The notes beneath the pieces were generated by a model that saw only the letters and a list, made by a program, of their open reading frames with translations, did no database searches and was not told the origin of the DNA. From contig NZ_JAOCZP010000002.1 of the NCBI RefSeq assembly GCF_025336525.1, positions 1 to 64,000 on the forward strand: DNA of 64,000 nucleotides, written 5' to 3'. Source of the stretch: Chelativorans salis. Lineage in GTDB: Bacteria > Pseudomonadota > Alphaproteobacteria > Rhizobiales > Rhizobiaceae. Both the position numbers and the translations under genes were made by a program. Each line of letters begins with the position of its first letter. Position 1 is the first letter of the stretch. Positions 38,598 through 47,248 of this stretch are shown in pieces.

Positions 38598-39383
38598 TCA
38601 GGCACCCTTGTTCATGCGCCGCATGGAACGTTCGGCCCAAAGGCCCAGCACGGCGGTCAGTATGAGGACTACGGTCGAGATGGCATTGATCTCCGGCGAC
38701 ATACCCGTACGCAGCATCGCGAAGATGAGCACGGGAAGCGTCGGCTGGTAACCGCCGAGGAAGAAGGCGCGCACGAAGTCGTCGAAGGACAGAAGCATGC
38801 AGAAGATGCCCGCGCCGATCAGCGCCGGCAGGAGGTAGGGCAGGGTGATGCGGAAGAAGGCGACCATCTTGTCGGCGCCCAGATCCTGCGCCGCCTCGAT
38901 ATGGCTTTTCGGCAGCGTCGCCAGCCGCGCCATCACCACCAGCGCCACGAAGGGCACATTGTGCACCGTGTGGCCGAGGATGATGGCGAACATGCCCGGC
39001 TCGATGGATAGGAACCGGGCAAAGATGCGCAGCGAAATAGCCGAGATGATGCCGGGGATGACTGCCGGCAGGCAGGTCAGCGCAAACACGATCAGCTTGC
39101 CGCGAAACTTGTTGGGGCCGAGGAAGGTCGCCACCCACACACCGATTACGAGCGACAGCAGAGTAGAGGACACGGCGATGGTCATGGAGTAGGCGAAGAC
39201 CCCCAGAACCTCCGAGTCCTGAAAGACGCCCGCATACCACTCCGTGGTCCAGCCGCGGATGGGAAAGCCGATGAACTTCGAGTCCTTGAAGCCCATCATC
39301 ACCATGAGAGCGAGCGGCACGAAGAGATAGACGACGAAGGCCGAATAGATGACCGACATCAGGATGCGGGTGTGCCGGGTCAT
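38598..39383 (-). CDS. ABC transporter permease (PotC-type)
   Basis: A 261-residue membrane protein with six helices, starting MTRHTRILMSVIYSAFVVYL. The EAA loop is in HIEAAQDLGADKMVAFFRIT. PotC-type permeases pair with PotB in the inner membrane. The start overlaps the end of potB as ATGA. A long open frame runs on upstream in this frame but is only a shadow of potB. Confidence 0.93.
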   Translation of the reverse strand: MTRHTRILMSVIYSAFVVYLFVPLALMVMMGFKDSKFIGFPIRGWTTEWYAGVFQDSEVLGVFAYSMTIAVSSTLLSLVIGVWVATFLGPNKFRGKLIVFALTCLPAVIPGIISAISLRIFARFLSIEPGMFAIILGHTVHNVPFVALVVMARLATLPKSHIEAAQDLGADKMVAFFRITLPYLLPALIGAGIFCMLLSFDDFVRAFFLGGYQPTLPVLIFAMLRTGMSPEINAISTVVLILTAVLGLWAERSMRRMNKGA

Positions 39384-40387
39384 TGCATCATTCCTTTCCC
39401 GTCGCGGCCCATGAGCTTGAGGAAAATACCCGTCAGCGTCAGCGTGGCTATGAGCATGATGGAGGAGAAGGCCGCACCCGTTGGCCACTGGTCGCCCGCG
39501 ACGTGGAAGAAGCCGGCGATCGTTTCGGCAAAGACGGTGGTGCTGGGCCCGCCCAGAAGCACCGGCGTGGCGTAATAGCCGGTCGATATCAGGAAGACGA
39601 GCGTGCAGCCGGAGGCGATACCTTCCTTCGAAAGGGGCAGCGTGATGCGCAGAAACCGCGTCCAGGCGCCCGCGCCCAGATCGGCGCCGGCCTCCAGATA
39701 GTTGCGTGGGATCTTCTCGAGCGCCGAGTAGAGCGGCAGGAGCATGTAGAGAGCGGTCAGATAGATGATACCCATGCCCAGCGAGAAGCTCGTGTACATG
39801 AAGGGGATCGGCCGCTCGATCAGGCCCAGCCATTTCAGCGCCAGATTCACGGCGCCGTTGTTGCCCAGGAGAATCATGATCGCGTAGGTGCGCACGATCT
39901 CGCCCACCCAGAAGGGGACGAGCAGAAGCAGGAGTAGCAGAAGCTGGTTCTTGCGAGTGACATGCTTGGCCAGGAAGTAGGCCACGGGATAGGTGATGAC
40001 GAGCGTCGACGCCGTCAGCACGAAGGCGAAGGCCAGCGTACGGAAGAACGGGATGATGAAGAACCGCTCTTCGAAAAAGCGTTGCCAGTTGGCCAACGTC
40101 ACTTGCGGTTCCTGGCCGGCGGTTGGCGGATAGGAATCGAGGAAGCTGATCCAGAACATCTGGATAATCGGCCCGAGATGGGCGACCAGCACCCACAACA
40201 ACGGAAAGCTGCCCAGCAGGACGAACTGCCGGCGCTGCGTCTTGAACAGCATTCCCGTGACCGACTGATAAAGGCCGTTGTTCATCAGCGCACCCCAGAC
40301 GCTGCGCCGTCCGGCGCCGTCTGTGGGCGTGCCGACGCCGGCTTGCCGTTTTACATCTGCATGGGCCATGTCTTGCTGGCTACCCAT
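39380..40387 (-). CDS. ABC transporter permease (PotB-type)
   Basis: A 335-residue permease with six helices, after a polar N terminus of about 60 residues that is longer than usual. EAA loop: YLEAGADLGAGAWTRFLRIT. The helix LLLLLLLLVPFWVGEIVRTY is typical of PotB. Several ATGs lie in the first 46 codons (for example at 40369), so the start is not secure. It is separated from the binding-protein gene by 125 bases containing a strong hairpin. Confidence 0.9.
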   Translation of the reverse strand: MGSQQDMAHADVKRQAGVGTPTDGAGRRSVWGALMNNGLYQSVTGMLFKTQRRQFVLLGSFPLLWVLVAHLGPIIQMFWISFLDSYPPTAGQEPQVTLANWQRFFEERFFIIPFFRTLAFAFVLTASTLVITYPVAYFLAKHVTRKNQLLLLLLLLVPFWVGEIVRTYAIMILLGNNGAVNLALKWLGLIERPIPFMYTSFSLGMGIIYLTALYMLLPLYSALEKIPRNYLEAGADLGAGAWTRFLRITLPLSKEGIASGCTLVFLISTGYYATPVLLGGPSTTVFAETIAGFFHVAGDQWPTGAAFSSIMLIATLTLTGIFLKLMGRDGKGMMQ

Positions 40388-40473
40388 TCATCGCTTCGCG
40401 CACTTGATTGACTGAAACTTTTCTCCGCGACCTGTCATCGGCCGCGAAGATGCGGGATGCCGCCTGCATTGAG

Positions 40474-40500
40474 CGGGGGCGAAGCTGTGCTCCGCCCCCG
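40474..40500 (-). other. Intercistronic hairpin between binding-protein and permease genes
   Basis: CGGGGGCG (40474-40481) pairs with CGCCCCCG (40493-40500) around an 11-base loop. It lies 12 bases past the stop of the binding-protein gene. With no T-run it is unlikely to be a terminator; in ABC operons such hairpins protect the upstream part of the mRNA and raise the amount of binding protein. Confidence 0.65.
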
Positions 40501-40512
40501 ACGGCAGACTTG

Positions 40513-41622
40513 TCAGGACGCCTTGATTTCCTCCACGGCCGGATCGACGAGGCTGTATTTCAGGTCGTTCGCCTCGGCGCGGAAGAACTGCAGGCCCTGC
40601 AATTCTTCCTCGGTGAAGGACGCCGCCTTCTGCTCCAGCTCGGTCAGGTGCTGGTCGACACCCTTGAACGTGGAGATGAAGCCGGATGTCTTGGTCATCT
40701 GCGCGCCGACTTCCGGCCGGGACAGAAGCGCGTCCAGCAGCGCATAGGCATTATCCTGGTTGGGGCCGTTATTGGTCACGTTGAGCGTGTAGACGAAGCC
40801 GTAGGAGCCCTCCTTCGGGATCGTCATGTCGACGGGGAAGCCGTCCATGATGAGCTTCGAGATCGGGCCGCTCCAGGCGTGCGCCAGGACGATGTCCTGA
40901 TTGATGAACATCTGCTGCACTTCGGCGCCGGAATCGTAGAACTTGCGCACCATCGGCTTGTGCTCGATGAGGAAGTCGCGCGCTTCCTTGACGATTTCGG
41001 CGGCTTTCTCCGGGTCGTCCTTATAGGCGATCATGTTGCCGTCGTAGCCAAGATACAGCATGACGACCGACATCATGTCCTGAATGATGTAGGCGGTCTG
41101 ACCCTCGTATTTCGGGTCGAACATGACATCCCAGCTCTTGACCTCATCCTCGCCCACGACCTCGGAGTTGTAGGCCATAACTTCTGCGCCGGACAGGATG
41201 GGGGCGCCCCACTTGTTGCCGTTGATGGTCGCCCAGTCGCTCTCCGAATAGACCGGGTTGATGTTGCCCCAGTTGCTGAGCCGGTCCGTATCGAGCGGTG
41301 CCAGAAGGTCGGAGTCGATGAACTGCAGGAAACGATGGCCGGCCACGGTGACGAGGTCGACGCTCGGCTCCGGCGCTTCGGCCGCCAGCAGGTTGAACTG
41401 CTTGCCCTGGTCGTCGACCAGCCGGACGCGCACCTCGATGCCCGTTTCCTTCTCGAACTCGGCTTTGAAGTCGTCGGGGATGAAGTTGGCGTAAGTCCAG
41501 ACATTGACGACGCCCGAGGCCCGCGCGGCTGTGGAGCGCAGATAGGCCGGCGCTGCCAGAACGGCGGCACCCGCTGCACCCGACTTGATGAAACCTCTGC
41601 GGCTGGTGATGAATTTACCCAT
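40513..41622 (-). CDS. ABC transporter substrate-binding protein (PotD-type), Tat-exported
   Basis: A 369-residue periplasmic protein. The N terminus has a twin-arginine signal (TSRRGFIKSGAAGAAVLAAP). The mature part shows VVNVWTYANFIPDDFKAEFE, PSVDLVTVAGHRFLQFIDSD and AHAWSGPISKLIMDGFPVDM, typical of the spermidine/putrescine/opine binding group. Ligands in this group include polyamines and, in agrobacteria, mannopine-type opines. ATG at 41622 follows AGAGGGAATGG; upstream in-frame residues are not conserved. It follows the dehydrogenase gene in one operon. Confidence 0.93.
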   Translation of the reverse strand: MGKFITSRRGFIKSGAAGAAVLAAPAYLRSTAARASGVVNVWTYANFIPDDFKAEFEKETGIEVRVRLVDDQGKQFNLLAAEAPEPSVDLVTVAGHRFLQFIDSDLLAPLDTDRLSNWGNINPVYSESDWATINGNKWGAPILSGAEVMAYNSEVVGEDEVKSWDVMFDPKYEGQTAYIIQDMMSVVMLYLGYDGNMIAYKDDPEKAAEIVKEARDFLIEHKPMVRKFYDSGAEVQQMFINQDIVLAHAWSGPISKLIMDGFPVDMTIPKEGSYGFVYTLNVTNNGPNQDNAYALLDALLSRPEVGAQMTKTSGFISTFKGVDQHLTELEQKAASFTEEELQGLQFFRAEANDLKYSLVDPAVEEIKAS

Positions 41623-41723
41623 GAGTCCATTCCCTCTTCTGGTTGGCATGTGTTGCGGCGCTTGGCGCCTTTGTTCGGCGGGGCTCTTGGCGCCCCCTTG
41701 CCATCGCATCCTGATCTCGCCTG

Positions 41724-42836
41724 TCACCCGGGCTGGGTTGCCCTTTCATAACCTTCCTGTGATAGGATCTTTAGTTCGTCGAGTGTCAATCTATTCAGTG
41801 CCAGCGCATCCAGGAGCTGGTTTTCGGTGAAAAAGTTGCGGCCGTAGAGGGCCGAGAAAATCTCGACGCCCGAGCGGTGAAGTTTTGCCTCACGGCCCGT
41901 AAGCTCGCCCAGTTTTACGGTCATCAGGAGGCCGTAGGGTACGTCCTCCGTGACATAGCGGCTGTCGGCCGTCGCCGGCCCTGTGCCGCCGCGGCCCTGG
42001 CGGTGCATCTCCTGGTTCATGTTGGACACTGTGTCCTGCGGCACATGGAAGGACAGGTGGAAGTGCTCGAAGATCGTGCGCACCGATAGGTCCAGCGCCT
42101 CGGCGATCGCCAAACGCTCGCGGTCGAGTGCCTCCAGCAACCGGCCAACATTGGGCGTGACGTTGTAGCCCTGGCTCCAGGTCTCGCTATGCTCCATTCG
42201 CGTCATGTTGCAGAGCGCAATGCCCATGTGGTTCTGCGGGTTGAGGTTGCTGAGCGAGATCGCAAGGAGCCCGTCGCGCTCCACGAAACGGTCGCCGAAG
42301 AGCCGCTGGCAGAGCGCCACGCCCTCGGTCGCGCGCGCGTTCGGCACGGTACACAAGTCGATCTTGCTGCGCACCGTGTTGACGCTGGCTTCCACATAGC
42401 TCGGCTGGCGGCCGGTGGTGGCCGTCGTGCCCCAGGCGACGATGGGCACGCTGAGCCCACGCTGCGCCAGAAGCCGCGAGAGATAGAGTGCGCCGAAGGA
42501 GGCGTGGGAGGAGATGATAACGGCCTGGTCGGGCCGGACATGTGGGGCGATGGCGTCGAAAACGGTTTTGTGGCCATAGCCGGGCAGGGCGATCAGGATG
42601 AGGTCGGCACCCTCCACCAGCGCCGCGGCATCGGAGGCCACGCCGGGATGGAACGTGCCTTCGACAGCGCCCGTTGCCGTCAGCGGCTCACCCGCGGCGA
42701 GCCGCTCGGTGCGCGTGCCCGAGGGCGACCACAGCACGGGCCGGTGCCCGGCCTGCTCCAGAAACGCCGCCGCGCCGAAGGCGATGGCCCCGGCCCCGGC
42801 GATCCCCACGGTCAGCCGATCCTTCTGCGTGTTCAT
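41724..42836 (-). CDS. Opine-dehydrogenase-family protein (NAD/NADP octopine/nopaline dehydrogenase type)
   Basis: A 370-residue enzyme. The N-terminal Rossmann domain starts VGIAGAGAIAFGAAAF (GxGxxxG type). The C-terminal alpha-helical domain (residues about 185-330) has NLNPQNHMGIALCNMTRMEH and LEALDRERLAIAEALDLSVR, the pattern of octopine/nopaline dehydrogenases, with the histidine in PQNH the probable catalytic residue. These enzymes form or split N-(carboxyalkyl) amino acids. Start overlaps the transaminase stop (ATGA), so the two are translationally coupled. With an importer downstream, the catabolic direction is more likely: cleavage of an opine-like compound. Confidence 0.85.
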   Translation of the reverse strand: MNTQKDRLTVGIAGAGAIAFGAAAFLEQAGHRPVLWSPSGTRTERLAAGEPLTATGAVEGTFHPGVASDAAALVEGADLILIALPGYGHKTVFDAIAPHVRPDQAVIISSHASFGALYLSRLLAQRGLSVPIVAWGTTATTGRQPSYVEASVNTVRSKIDLCTVPNARATEGVALCQRLFGDRFVERDGLLAISLSNLNPQNHMGIALCNMTRMEHSETWSQGYNVTPNVGRLLEALDRERLAIAEALDLSVRTIFEHFHLSFHVPQDTVSNMNQEMHRQGRGGTGPATADSRYVTEDVPYGLLMTVKLGELTGREAKLHRSGVEIFSALYGRNFFTENQLLDALALNRLTLDELKILSQEGYERATQPG

Positions 42837-43840
42837 TGGCTCAGCCCCCCGGTTTCGGTCCGTTTGTCGTTCTTGTCCTGTGCGGGATATCGCACCGGCG
42901 TCGACCACTCGTCGGCGCTGTGCATCTCCCAGTAGAGACTGCTCAGCCGCTTCGTCACCGGGCCGACGCGGCCGTCGGCAACCGGCGCCCTGTCGATGCG
43001 CGTCACCGGCATGATGCCGCCGGCCGTCGAGGTGACGAACACCTCGTCGGCGCCGCGCAATGCCCTTTCCGTCAGCGGAGCGGCCTCGGCCTTCAAGGAG
43101 AGGCGGGCGCATAGATCGAACACGGTTCGGCGGGTGATGCCCGGCAGAACCCCGCGCTCCGGCGTGGTCAATGCTCCGTCCTTGACAGCGAAGACGTTGA
43201 AGCCCGGACCTTCGGCGATATTGCCCGCTTGGTCGCGCAGCAGCACTGTGTCTCCCCCACGATCAAACGCTTGATAAACCCCTTCGACAAGATCAAGCCA
43301 GTGATAATTCTTGATGGTTGGATCAACGGAGGCGGGCGGTATGCGCTGCACGTCCGAGATGATTACATGCAGGCCATCGGCCATCTGCGCTTCATTGGCG
43401 ACCGAGCCGAAGGGGACGGCAAAGGCGAGGAACCGGTTTTCCGCATCCCGCGGATCCCGGCTGAAAGTGGGCGACACGCCGCGCGTGCAGATCATCTCGA
43501 CATAGGCGTTGCGCAGCCCCGACAACGCCACGCAGTTGCTCAAAACGGCGGCGATCTCTTCGCGGCTTTGCGAAAGCCGCATGCGCAGCCGCGAGACGCT
43601 GGAAAAAAACCGGTCCAGATGCAGGTCGAGGCGGAAAAACCGCCCGTCCCAGACGTGCACCGTGTCGTAGGTGGCGTCGGAGTGCAGAAACCCCCAATCG
43701 AGAATGGAGATCTTCGCCTCGGATATGGGCAGGTACTGGCCCTCCGTATAGGCGATGCCCCGCGGGTAGCGGGCCCGGTCGTCGTAGCGCTCGCTCACCC
43801 GTGGAAACAGCGTATCGGGCTGTTGCTGTGGTGCTGTCAT
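42833..43840 (-). CDS. Class IV transaminase resembling (R)-selective amine transaminases
   Basis: A 335-residue fold-type IV PLP enzyme. It begins with an extended N terminus, then ISEAKISILDWGFLHSDATY, DTVHVWDGRFFRLDLHLDRF, the PLP lysine in DPTIKNYHWLDLV, AGNIAEGPGFNVFAV and RGVLPGITRRTVFDL. The DQGF-like loop followed by HSDATYDTxHVWxGxFFRL and the SIDP/SVDP-x-x-KN context match known (R)-amine:pyruvate transaminases more than branched-chain or D-alanine transaminases. The natural substrate is unknown. It is the first gene of a six-gene operon and diverges from an Lrp/AsnC gene. Confidence 0.88.
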   Translation of the reverse strand: MTAPQQQPDTLFPRVSERYDDRARYPRGIAYTEGQYLPISEAKISILDWGFLHSDATYDTVHVWDGRFFRLDLHLDRFFSSVSRLRMRLSQSREEIAAVLSNCVALSGLRNAYVEMICTRGVSPTFSRDPRDAENRFLAFAVPFGSVANEAQMADGLHVIISDVQRIPPASVDPTIKNYHWLDLVEGVYQAFDRGGDTVLLRDQAGNIAEGPGFNVFAVKDGALTTPERGVLPGITRRTVFDLCARLSLKAEAAPLTERALRGADEVFVTSTAGGIMPVTRIDRAPVADGRVGPVTKRLSSLYWEMHSADEWSTPVRYPAQDKNDKRTETGGLSQ

Positions 43841-43923
43841 GCTTGAACCTCTCCTTGAAGGCCGTGGTGGACGGCGTAAAGGAGACAGGGTTCAGACCGA
43901 TATTTGTCGCCAAAAGACATAGC

Positions 43924-43951
43924 TCGGTGCAACAATCGCACCGATAATGCG
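43924..43951. promoter_or_regulatory. Candidate Lrp/AsnC operator in divergent promoter A
   Basis: TCGGTGC (43924-43930), seven bases, GCACCGA (43938-43944): perfect 7-base arms. The right part ATCGCACCG followed by TGCG recurs, reversed, in the divergent region of the second Lrp gene (50200-50217). Its position between regulator and target operon fits an autoregulatory site. Confidence 0.55.
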
Positions 43952-44001
43952 CGGGAACCTGAAACACACGTTTCAATCGACCGGTTTGGAGACATTGCGC
44001 G

Positions 44002-44466
44002 ATGCCGAAGGAACTGGACGAGCTGGACCGCCGCATATTGAGCGTGCTCCAGCAGGAAAACCGCCTTTCCTACGCAGAACTGGCGGATCGCGTGAACTCC
44101 TCGTCCGCCTCTTGCATGCGCCGCGTCAGGCGGCTGCGCGAGGAGGGCGTCATCGTGGGCGATCTCGCCCTGGTGGACCCGAAGGCGGTCGGCAAGTCGC
44201 TGACCGTGATTGTCCTGGTCGAACTGGAGCGGGAGCGGCTCGACCTTCTCGACGACTTCAAGCGTGAGATGCAGGCCGCCGACGAGGTCAGCCAATGCTA
44301 CATGGTCACGGGAGAGGCCGATTTCGTGCTGGTGGTCACGGTTGAGGACATCGCGACCTTCGACCACTTCGTCAAGTCTAAGCTCTACGCCAACAGAAAC
44401 CTGCGCAAGTTCCGCAGCATGATCACGCTGGACAGGCTCAAGTTCGAGCCGCGCGTCCACGTGTGA
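44002..44466 (+). CDS. Lrp/AsnC-family transcriptional regulator (module A)
   Basis: A 154-residue regulator. The helix-turn-helix lies at residues about 5-55 (LDELDRRILSVLQQENRLSY, ADRVNSSSASCMRRVRRLRE), followed by the RAM effector domain (VIVLVELERERLDLLDDFKR, CYMVTGEADFVLVVTVEDI). Members bind amino acids or related compounds and usually activate a divergent catabolic operon. Here the divergent operon encodes transaminase, opine-type dehydrogenase and importer, and an inverted repeat lies between. No good Shine-Dalgarno site is seen before the ATG. Confidence 0.94.
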   Translation: MPKELDELDRRILSVLQQENRLSYAELADRVNSSSASCMRRVRRLREEGVIVGDLALVDPKAVGKSLTVIVLVELERERLDLLDDFKREMQAADEVSQCYMVTGEADFVLVVTVEDIATFDHFVKSKLYANRNLRKFRSMITLDRLKFEPRVHV

Positions 44467-44577
44467 AGGGCTCTTGCAAGGGCGAGCGGCGACCGCCGGG
44501 GCGCTGACCGCAGCGGCCTTGCGCCAGGCAGGCGGTTTCCGTTTCCGTGTCGCCGTCCCCTCCAAGTCGTGTCGCTC

Positions 44578-45159
44578 CTAGCCTTCGTGCGCGACCGGAT
44601 CGCCCAGCACATGCATCAACCGGTTCGCCCAGCCGAAGAGCGAGGCCGACAGGATGAGGTCGAGGATTTCCGCATCGTCCAGCCCCGCGTCGCGCAGCGC
44701 CTGGACGTCGGCCTCATCCGCTTCGCTCGGCGCCTTGGAAAGCCGGGTGGCGAAGCGGAAGATCGCGGCCTGCCTGTCGTCCAGCTCCGCCTCTTCGCCG
44801 TCGCGGAAGATGCGCTCCATCACGCTTTCGTCCTTGGCGAGCTGGTTATAGCGGCTGGAATGGACGGCCGCGCAATAGATGCAATGGTTGACCACGGAGG
44901 CCGCCGTCGCGCCGATCTCGCGCTCGGCCCTGCCCAGGCCGCCGCGATTGTACATGATGGCGTTGAAGAGCGGCGTGCGCACCTTCAGCGTCTCGACGTC
45001 GTTGGCCAGCACCAGCACGTAGTCCGACACCTTGGTGTTGGAAGGCGTGACCTTCAGCGCGTCGAGTTGTTCCGGTGTCGCCGCGGCGAGATCGATCGGC
45101 TTCACGCGGGGCCGCCAGTGTGGAATCTTGGTGGTGAACTCGCGGATGACCGTGCTCAT
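44578..45159 (-). CDS. AhpD-fold peroxidase-related protein
   Basis: A 193-residue carboxymuconolactone-decarboxylase/AhpD-fold protein. The redox pair CxxC with a following histidine is present in VNHCIYCAAVHSSRYNQL. The C-terminal half contains ELDDRQAAIFRFATRLSKAP and SLFGWANRLMHVLGDP. It fits the alkylhydroperoxidase-domain group that occurs as a partner of a CMD-domain protein (Avi_7169/Avi_7170-type pair) in oxidative catabolic operons. It may act as a peroxidase or thiol reductase. The start overlaps the stop of the next gene upstream (ATGA). Last gene of module B. Confidence 0.88.
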   Translation of the reverse strand: MSTVIREFTTKIPHWRPRVKPIDLAAATPEQLDALKVTPSNTKVSDYVLVLANDVETLKVRTPLFNAIMYNRGGLGRAEREIGATAASVVNHCIYCAAVHSSRYNQLAKDESVMERIFRDGEEAELDDRQAAIFRFATRLSKAPSEADEADVQALRDAGLDDAEILDLILSASLFGWANRLMHVLGDPVAHEG

Positions 45160-45656
45160 GCCGTCGCCCTCATCAGTTTCAGCCCGGCGATCACGCGTAC
45201 CTGGTAGGCCAGGAAGGCGTTGAGCTCGGCCAGGCGCACGATGTCCGCATCGCTGATGCCCACCTTCCGCAGCGCCTCGATATCCGCTGCGGTCGTCTCG
45301 CGCGTCCGCATCGTCACCAGGTCGGTGAAGGCAATTGCCGCCGCGAGCCGCCCGCCGCCCTTGAAGTCGGGGTCGGCCGCCGCGGCTTCGTCCGCGCTTG
45401 CACCGGCGTTTTCCAGCAGGCGTGCGTAATGTGCGGCCAGCGCCTCATCTTCGTTGAGCCGCGCGATGCGCACGGCGAGTGCGGCGCGCAGACCGTGCGA
45501 CAGGCCGCCGGGATCGGCCGGCATCAGCGCGGCGTCATGCGTGGCCTGCGTCATCTCCATCACGTCGGCGCGGCCGGACAGCGCCGCGCGCACCGATGCG
45601 GCGTCCGCCGCGCTGGAAAGGCGGGTCACCACATCGTCGGCCAGGGTTTCGCTCAT
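45156..45656 (-). CDS. CMD-domain protein, partner of the AhpD-fold gene
   Basis: A 166-residue protein with the same overall fold as its neighbour but lacking the CxxC pair (HGLRAALAVRIARLNEDEAL, AFTDLVTMRTRETTAADIEA, LNAFLAYQVRVIAGLKLM). It corresponds to the Avi_7170-like partner of AhpD-fold proteins. The two probably form a complex or act in sequence. ATG at 45656 follows GGGAGCTAACAGGT and comes five bases after the monooxygenase stop. Function unproven. Confidence 0.8.
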   Translation of the reverse strand: MSETLADDVVTRLSSAADAASVRAALSGRADVMEMTQATHDAALMPADPGGLSHGLRAALAVRIARLNEDEALAAHYARLLENAGASADEAAAADPDFKGGGRLAAAIAFTDLVTMRTRETTAADIEALRKVGISDADIVRLAELNAFLAYQVRVIAGLKLMRATA

Positions 45657-45661
45657 ACCTG

Positions 45662-47170
45662 TTAGCTCCCGTTGGTGAATGCCGGTGCGGGCGTTGCCTC
45701 GGCGGCGTCCTCGATGTCGGTTTCGGTCCACTCGTCGCCCAGAAGCTCCGGCTTGGAATAGTCGACCATACCCTGCCAGTGCGTCTCCACATCCTCACGG
45801 TAGAGCGTGGCGGCGATCGAGCGCGTCAGCCATGCCGCGCCGTCGCTGATGCCGGGGATATCACCCGATACCTTGCCCAGGCTCGCCGACGCACCGTAGT
45901 TGAAGCAATAGACCTTCGACAGCCAGGGCGCCTTGCCGGGCGTGCGCTCGCGGAAGGTGAAATCCTTGTCGAGGTAGGGGAAGTTGGAAAGCTCGTTGCT
46001 TTCCTCTCCCGCCGGCGGCGTGTAGCGGTCGCGCCACAGCATGATCTCGCCCGCGGCCGCGCCAAGCTCCGTGCGCGCCAGCGGATCGACGGTGAAGCCG
46101 GTGCCGAGGATGACGAAATCCGTCGCAAGCCGCTTGCCCATCGTCGTCTCGATGACGACCTCGCTATTCTCGTAGTTCATCCGCCGGATGCCCTGACCGA
46201 AATGGAAATAGGCGTTCTTGTGCCGACTCACCCGAAGCGTGGAGCCGCGCGGGGCGGGGGTCTGGGTAACGAAGGAATACTGCATGAAGCGCCAGCGCCA
46301 CTCGTCCGGCAGCGCGGCATAGCCCGCCGTGAAGCCGGGCGAGCCGATGCCCATCATCTTGTTGATGGTCGGCATGTGCTTGCGGCGGATGAGGTGGCGC
46401 ACTTCTTTCGCGCCGGCTTCCAGCGCCTCGGCCGAATTGTCCACCGCCGAGGCGCCGACACCGATGACGACCACGCGCTTGTTCTTCAGCGCCGGGAAAT
46501 CGATATCGTCGGCCGAATGCGCCCAAGAATGGTCGGGCAGGCCGTTGACGAAGTCGGGGATATTGGGCTGTCCCGTGCCGTCCCGCCCCGTGGCCATGAT
46601 GAATTTGCGCGTCAGGATGGATTTTTCCTTGGCGCCACGTCCGGCAAGCTCGAGGCGCAGATACTCGCCCTCGGGGCGTACACGCTTCACCTCGACCTCG
46701 TTCTCGACCGGAATGTCCAGCACCCTGCGGTACCAGACGAGGTACTCCATCCACATGGGCCGTGGGATCTTGTCGAGCGCCTCCCACGCCTCCTCTCCGT
46801 AAAGCGCGGTGAACCAGGCGCGGAAGGTGAGCGAGGCGTGGCCGTAGGCCGGGCCGGTGAGCTGCTTGGGCGAGCGCAGCGTCTCCATGCGCGCGTAGTT
46901 GAGCCACGGCCCTTCCAGCCCCGCCGGGTTGCGGTCGAGGATGCGCGTGTTGCGTATGCCGCTGCTCCAGAGCGCGAAATACGCAAGAAGCCCCACCATG
47001 CCGCCGCCGATGATGACAACGTCGTGCACCCGCTCGCCGTCTTTTTCACGCGACGGCACCCAATTGGCCGGCGGCAGACACAGATAGGCGAGATCCTGTC
47101 GAACCCGATCTTCGAGCCGTGCCAGGCGCTCGGCACCGATTGCCGGGTTTATGTCTGCGGAGTGCTGCAT
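45662..47170 (-). CDS. Flavin-containing monooxygenase-like NAD(P)-binding protein
   Basis: A 502-residue flavoprotein. FAD site VVIIGGGMVGLLAYFAL near residue 50; NADPH site VVVIGVGASAVDNSAEALEA at mid-protein; IMATGRDGTGQPNIPDF and VILGTGFTVDP near the other conserved sites. It belongs to the FMO/Baeyer-Villiger-like group and probably oxygenates a nitrogen, sulfur or carbonyl centre of the module's substrate. ATG at 47170 is chosen; an upstream start at 47194 is possible. It stands between an exporter and two AhpD-fold genes with tight spacing. Confidence 0.88.
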   Translation of the reverse strand: MQHSADINPAIGAERLARLEDRVRQDLAYLCLPPANWVPSREKDGERVHDVVIIGGGMVGLLAYFALWSSGIRNTRILDRNPAGLEGPWLNYARMETLRSPKQLTGPAYGHASLTFRAWFTALYGEEAWEALDKIPRPMWMEYLVWYRRVLDIPVENEVEVKRVRPEGEYLRLELAGRGAKEKSILTRKFIMATGRDGTGQPNIPDFVNGLPDHSWAHSADDIDFPALKNKRVVVIGVGASAVDNSAEALEAGAKEVRHLIRRKHMPTINKMMGIGSPGFTAGYAALPDEWRWRFMQYSFVTQTPAPRGSTLRVSRHKNAYFHFGQGIRRMNYENSEVVIETTMGKRLATDFVILGTGFTVDPLARTELGAAAGEIMLWRDRYTPPAGEESNELSNFPYLDKDFTFRERTPGKAPWLSKVYCFNYGASASLGKVSGDIPGISDGAAWLTRSIAATLYREDVETHWQGMVDYSKPELLGDEWTETDIEDAAEATPAPAFTNGS

Positions 47171-47248
47171 CTTTGCCAGTCTCAGCCTTCTCAAGCGCCC
47201 TGGAAAGGAATGTCTTTCCCTTCTGCCACGGCTCGTTCCAATCTCTTT

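Noticed and set aside
39384-40196. N-terminal extension of the PotC-type permease
   Set aside because: This open stretch is the shadow of the PotB-type gene; the conserved permease begins at 39383 with the ATGA overlap.
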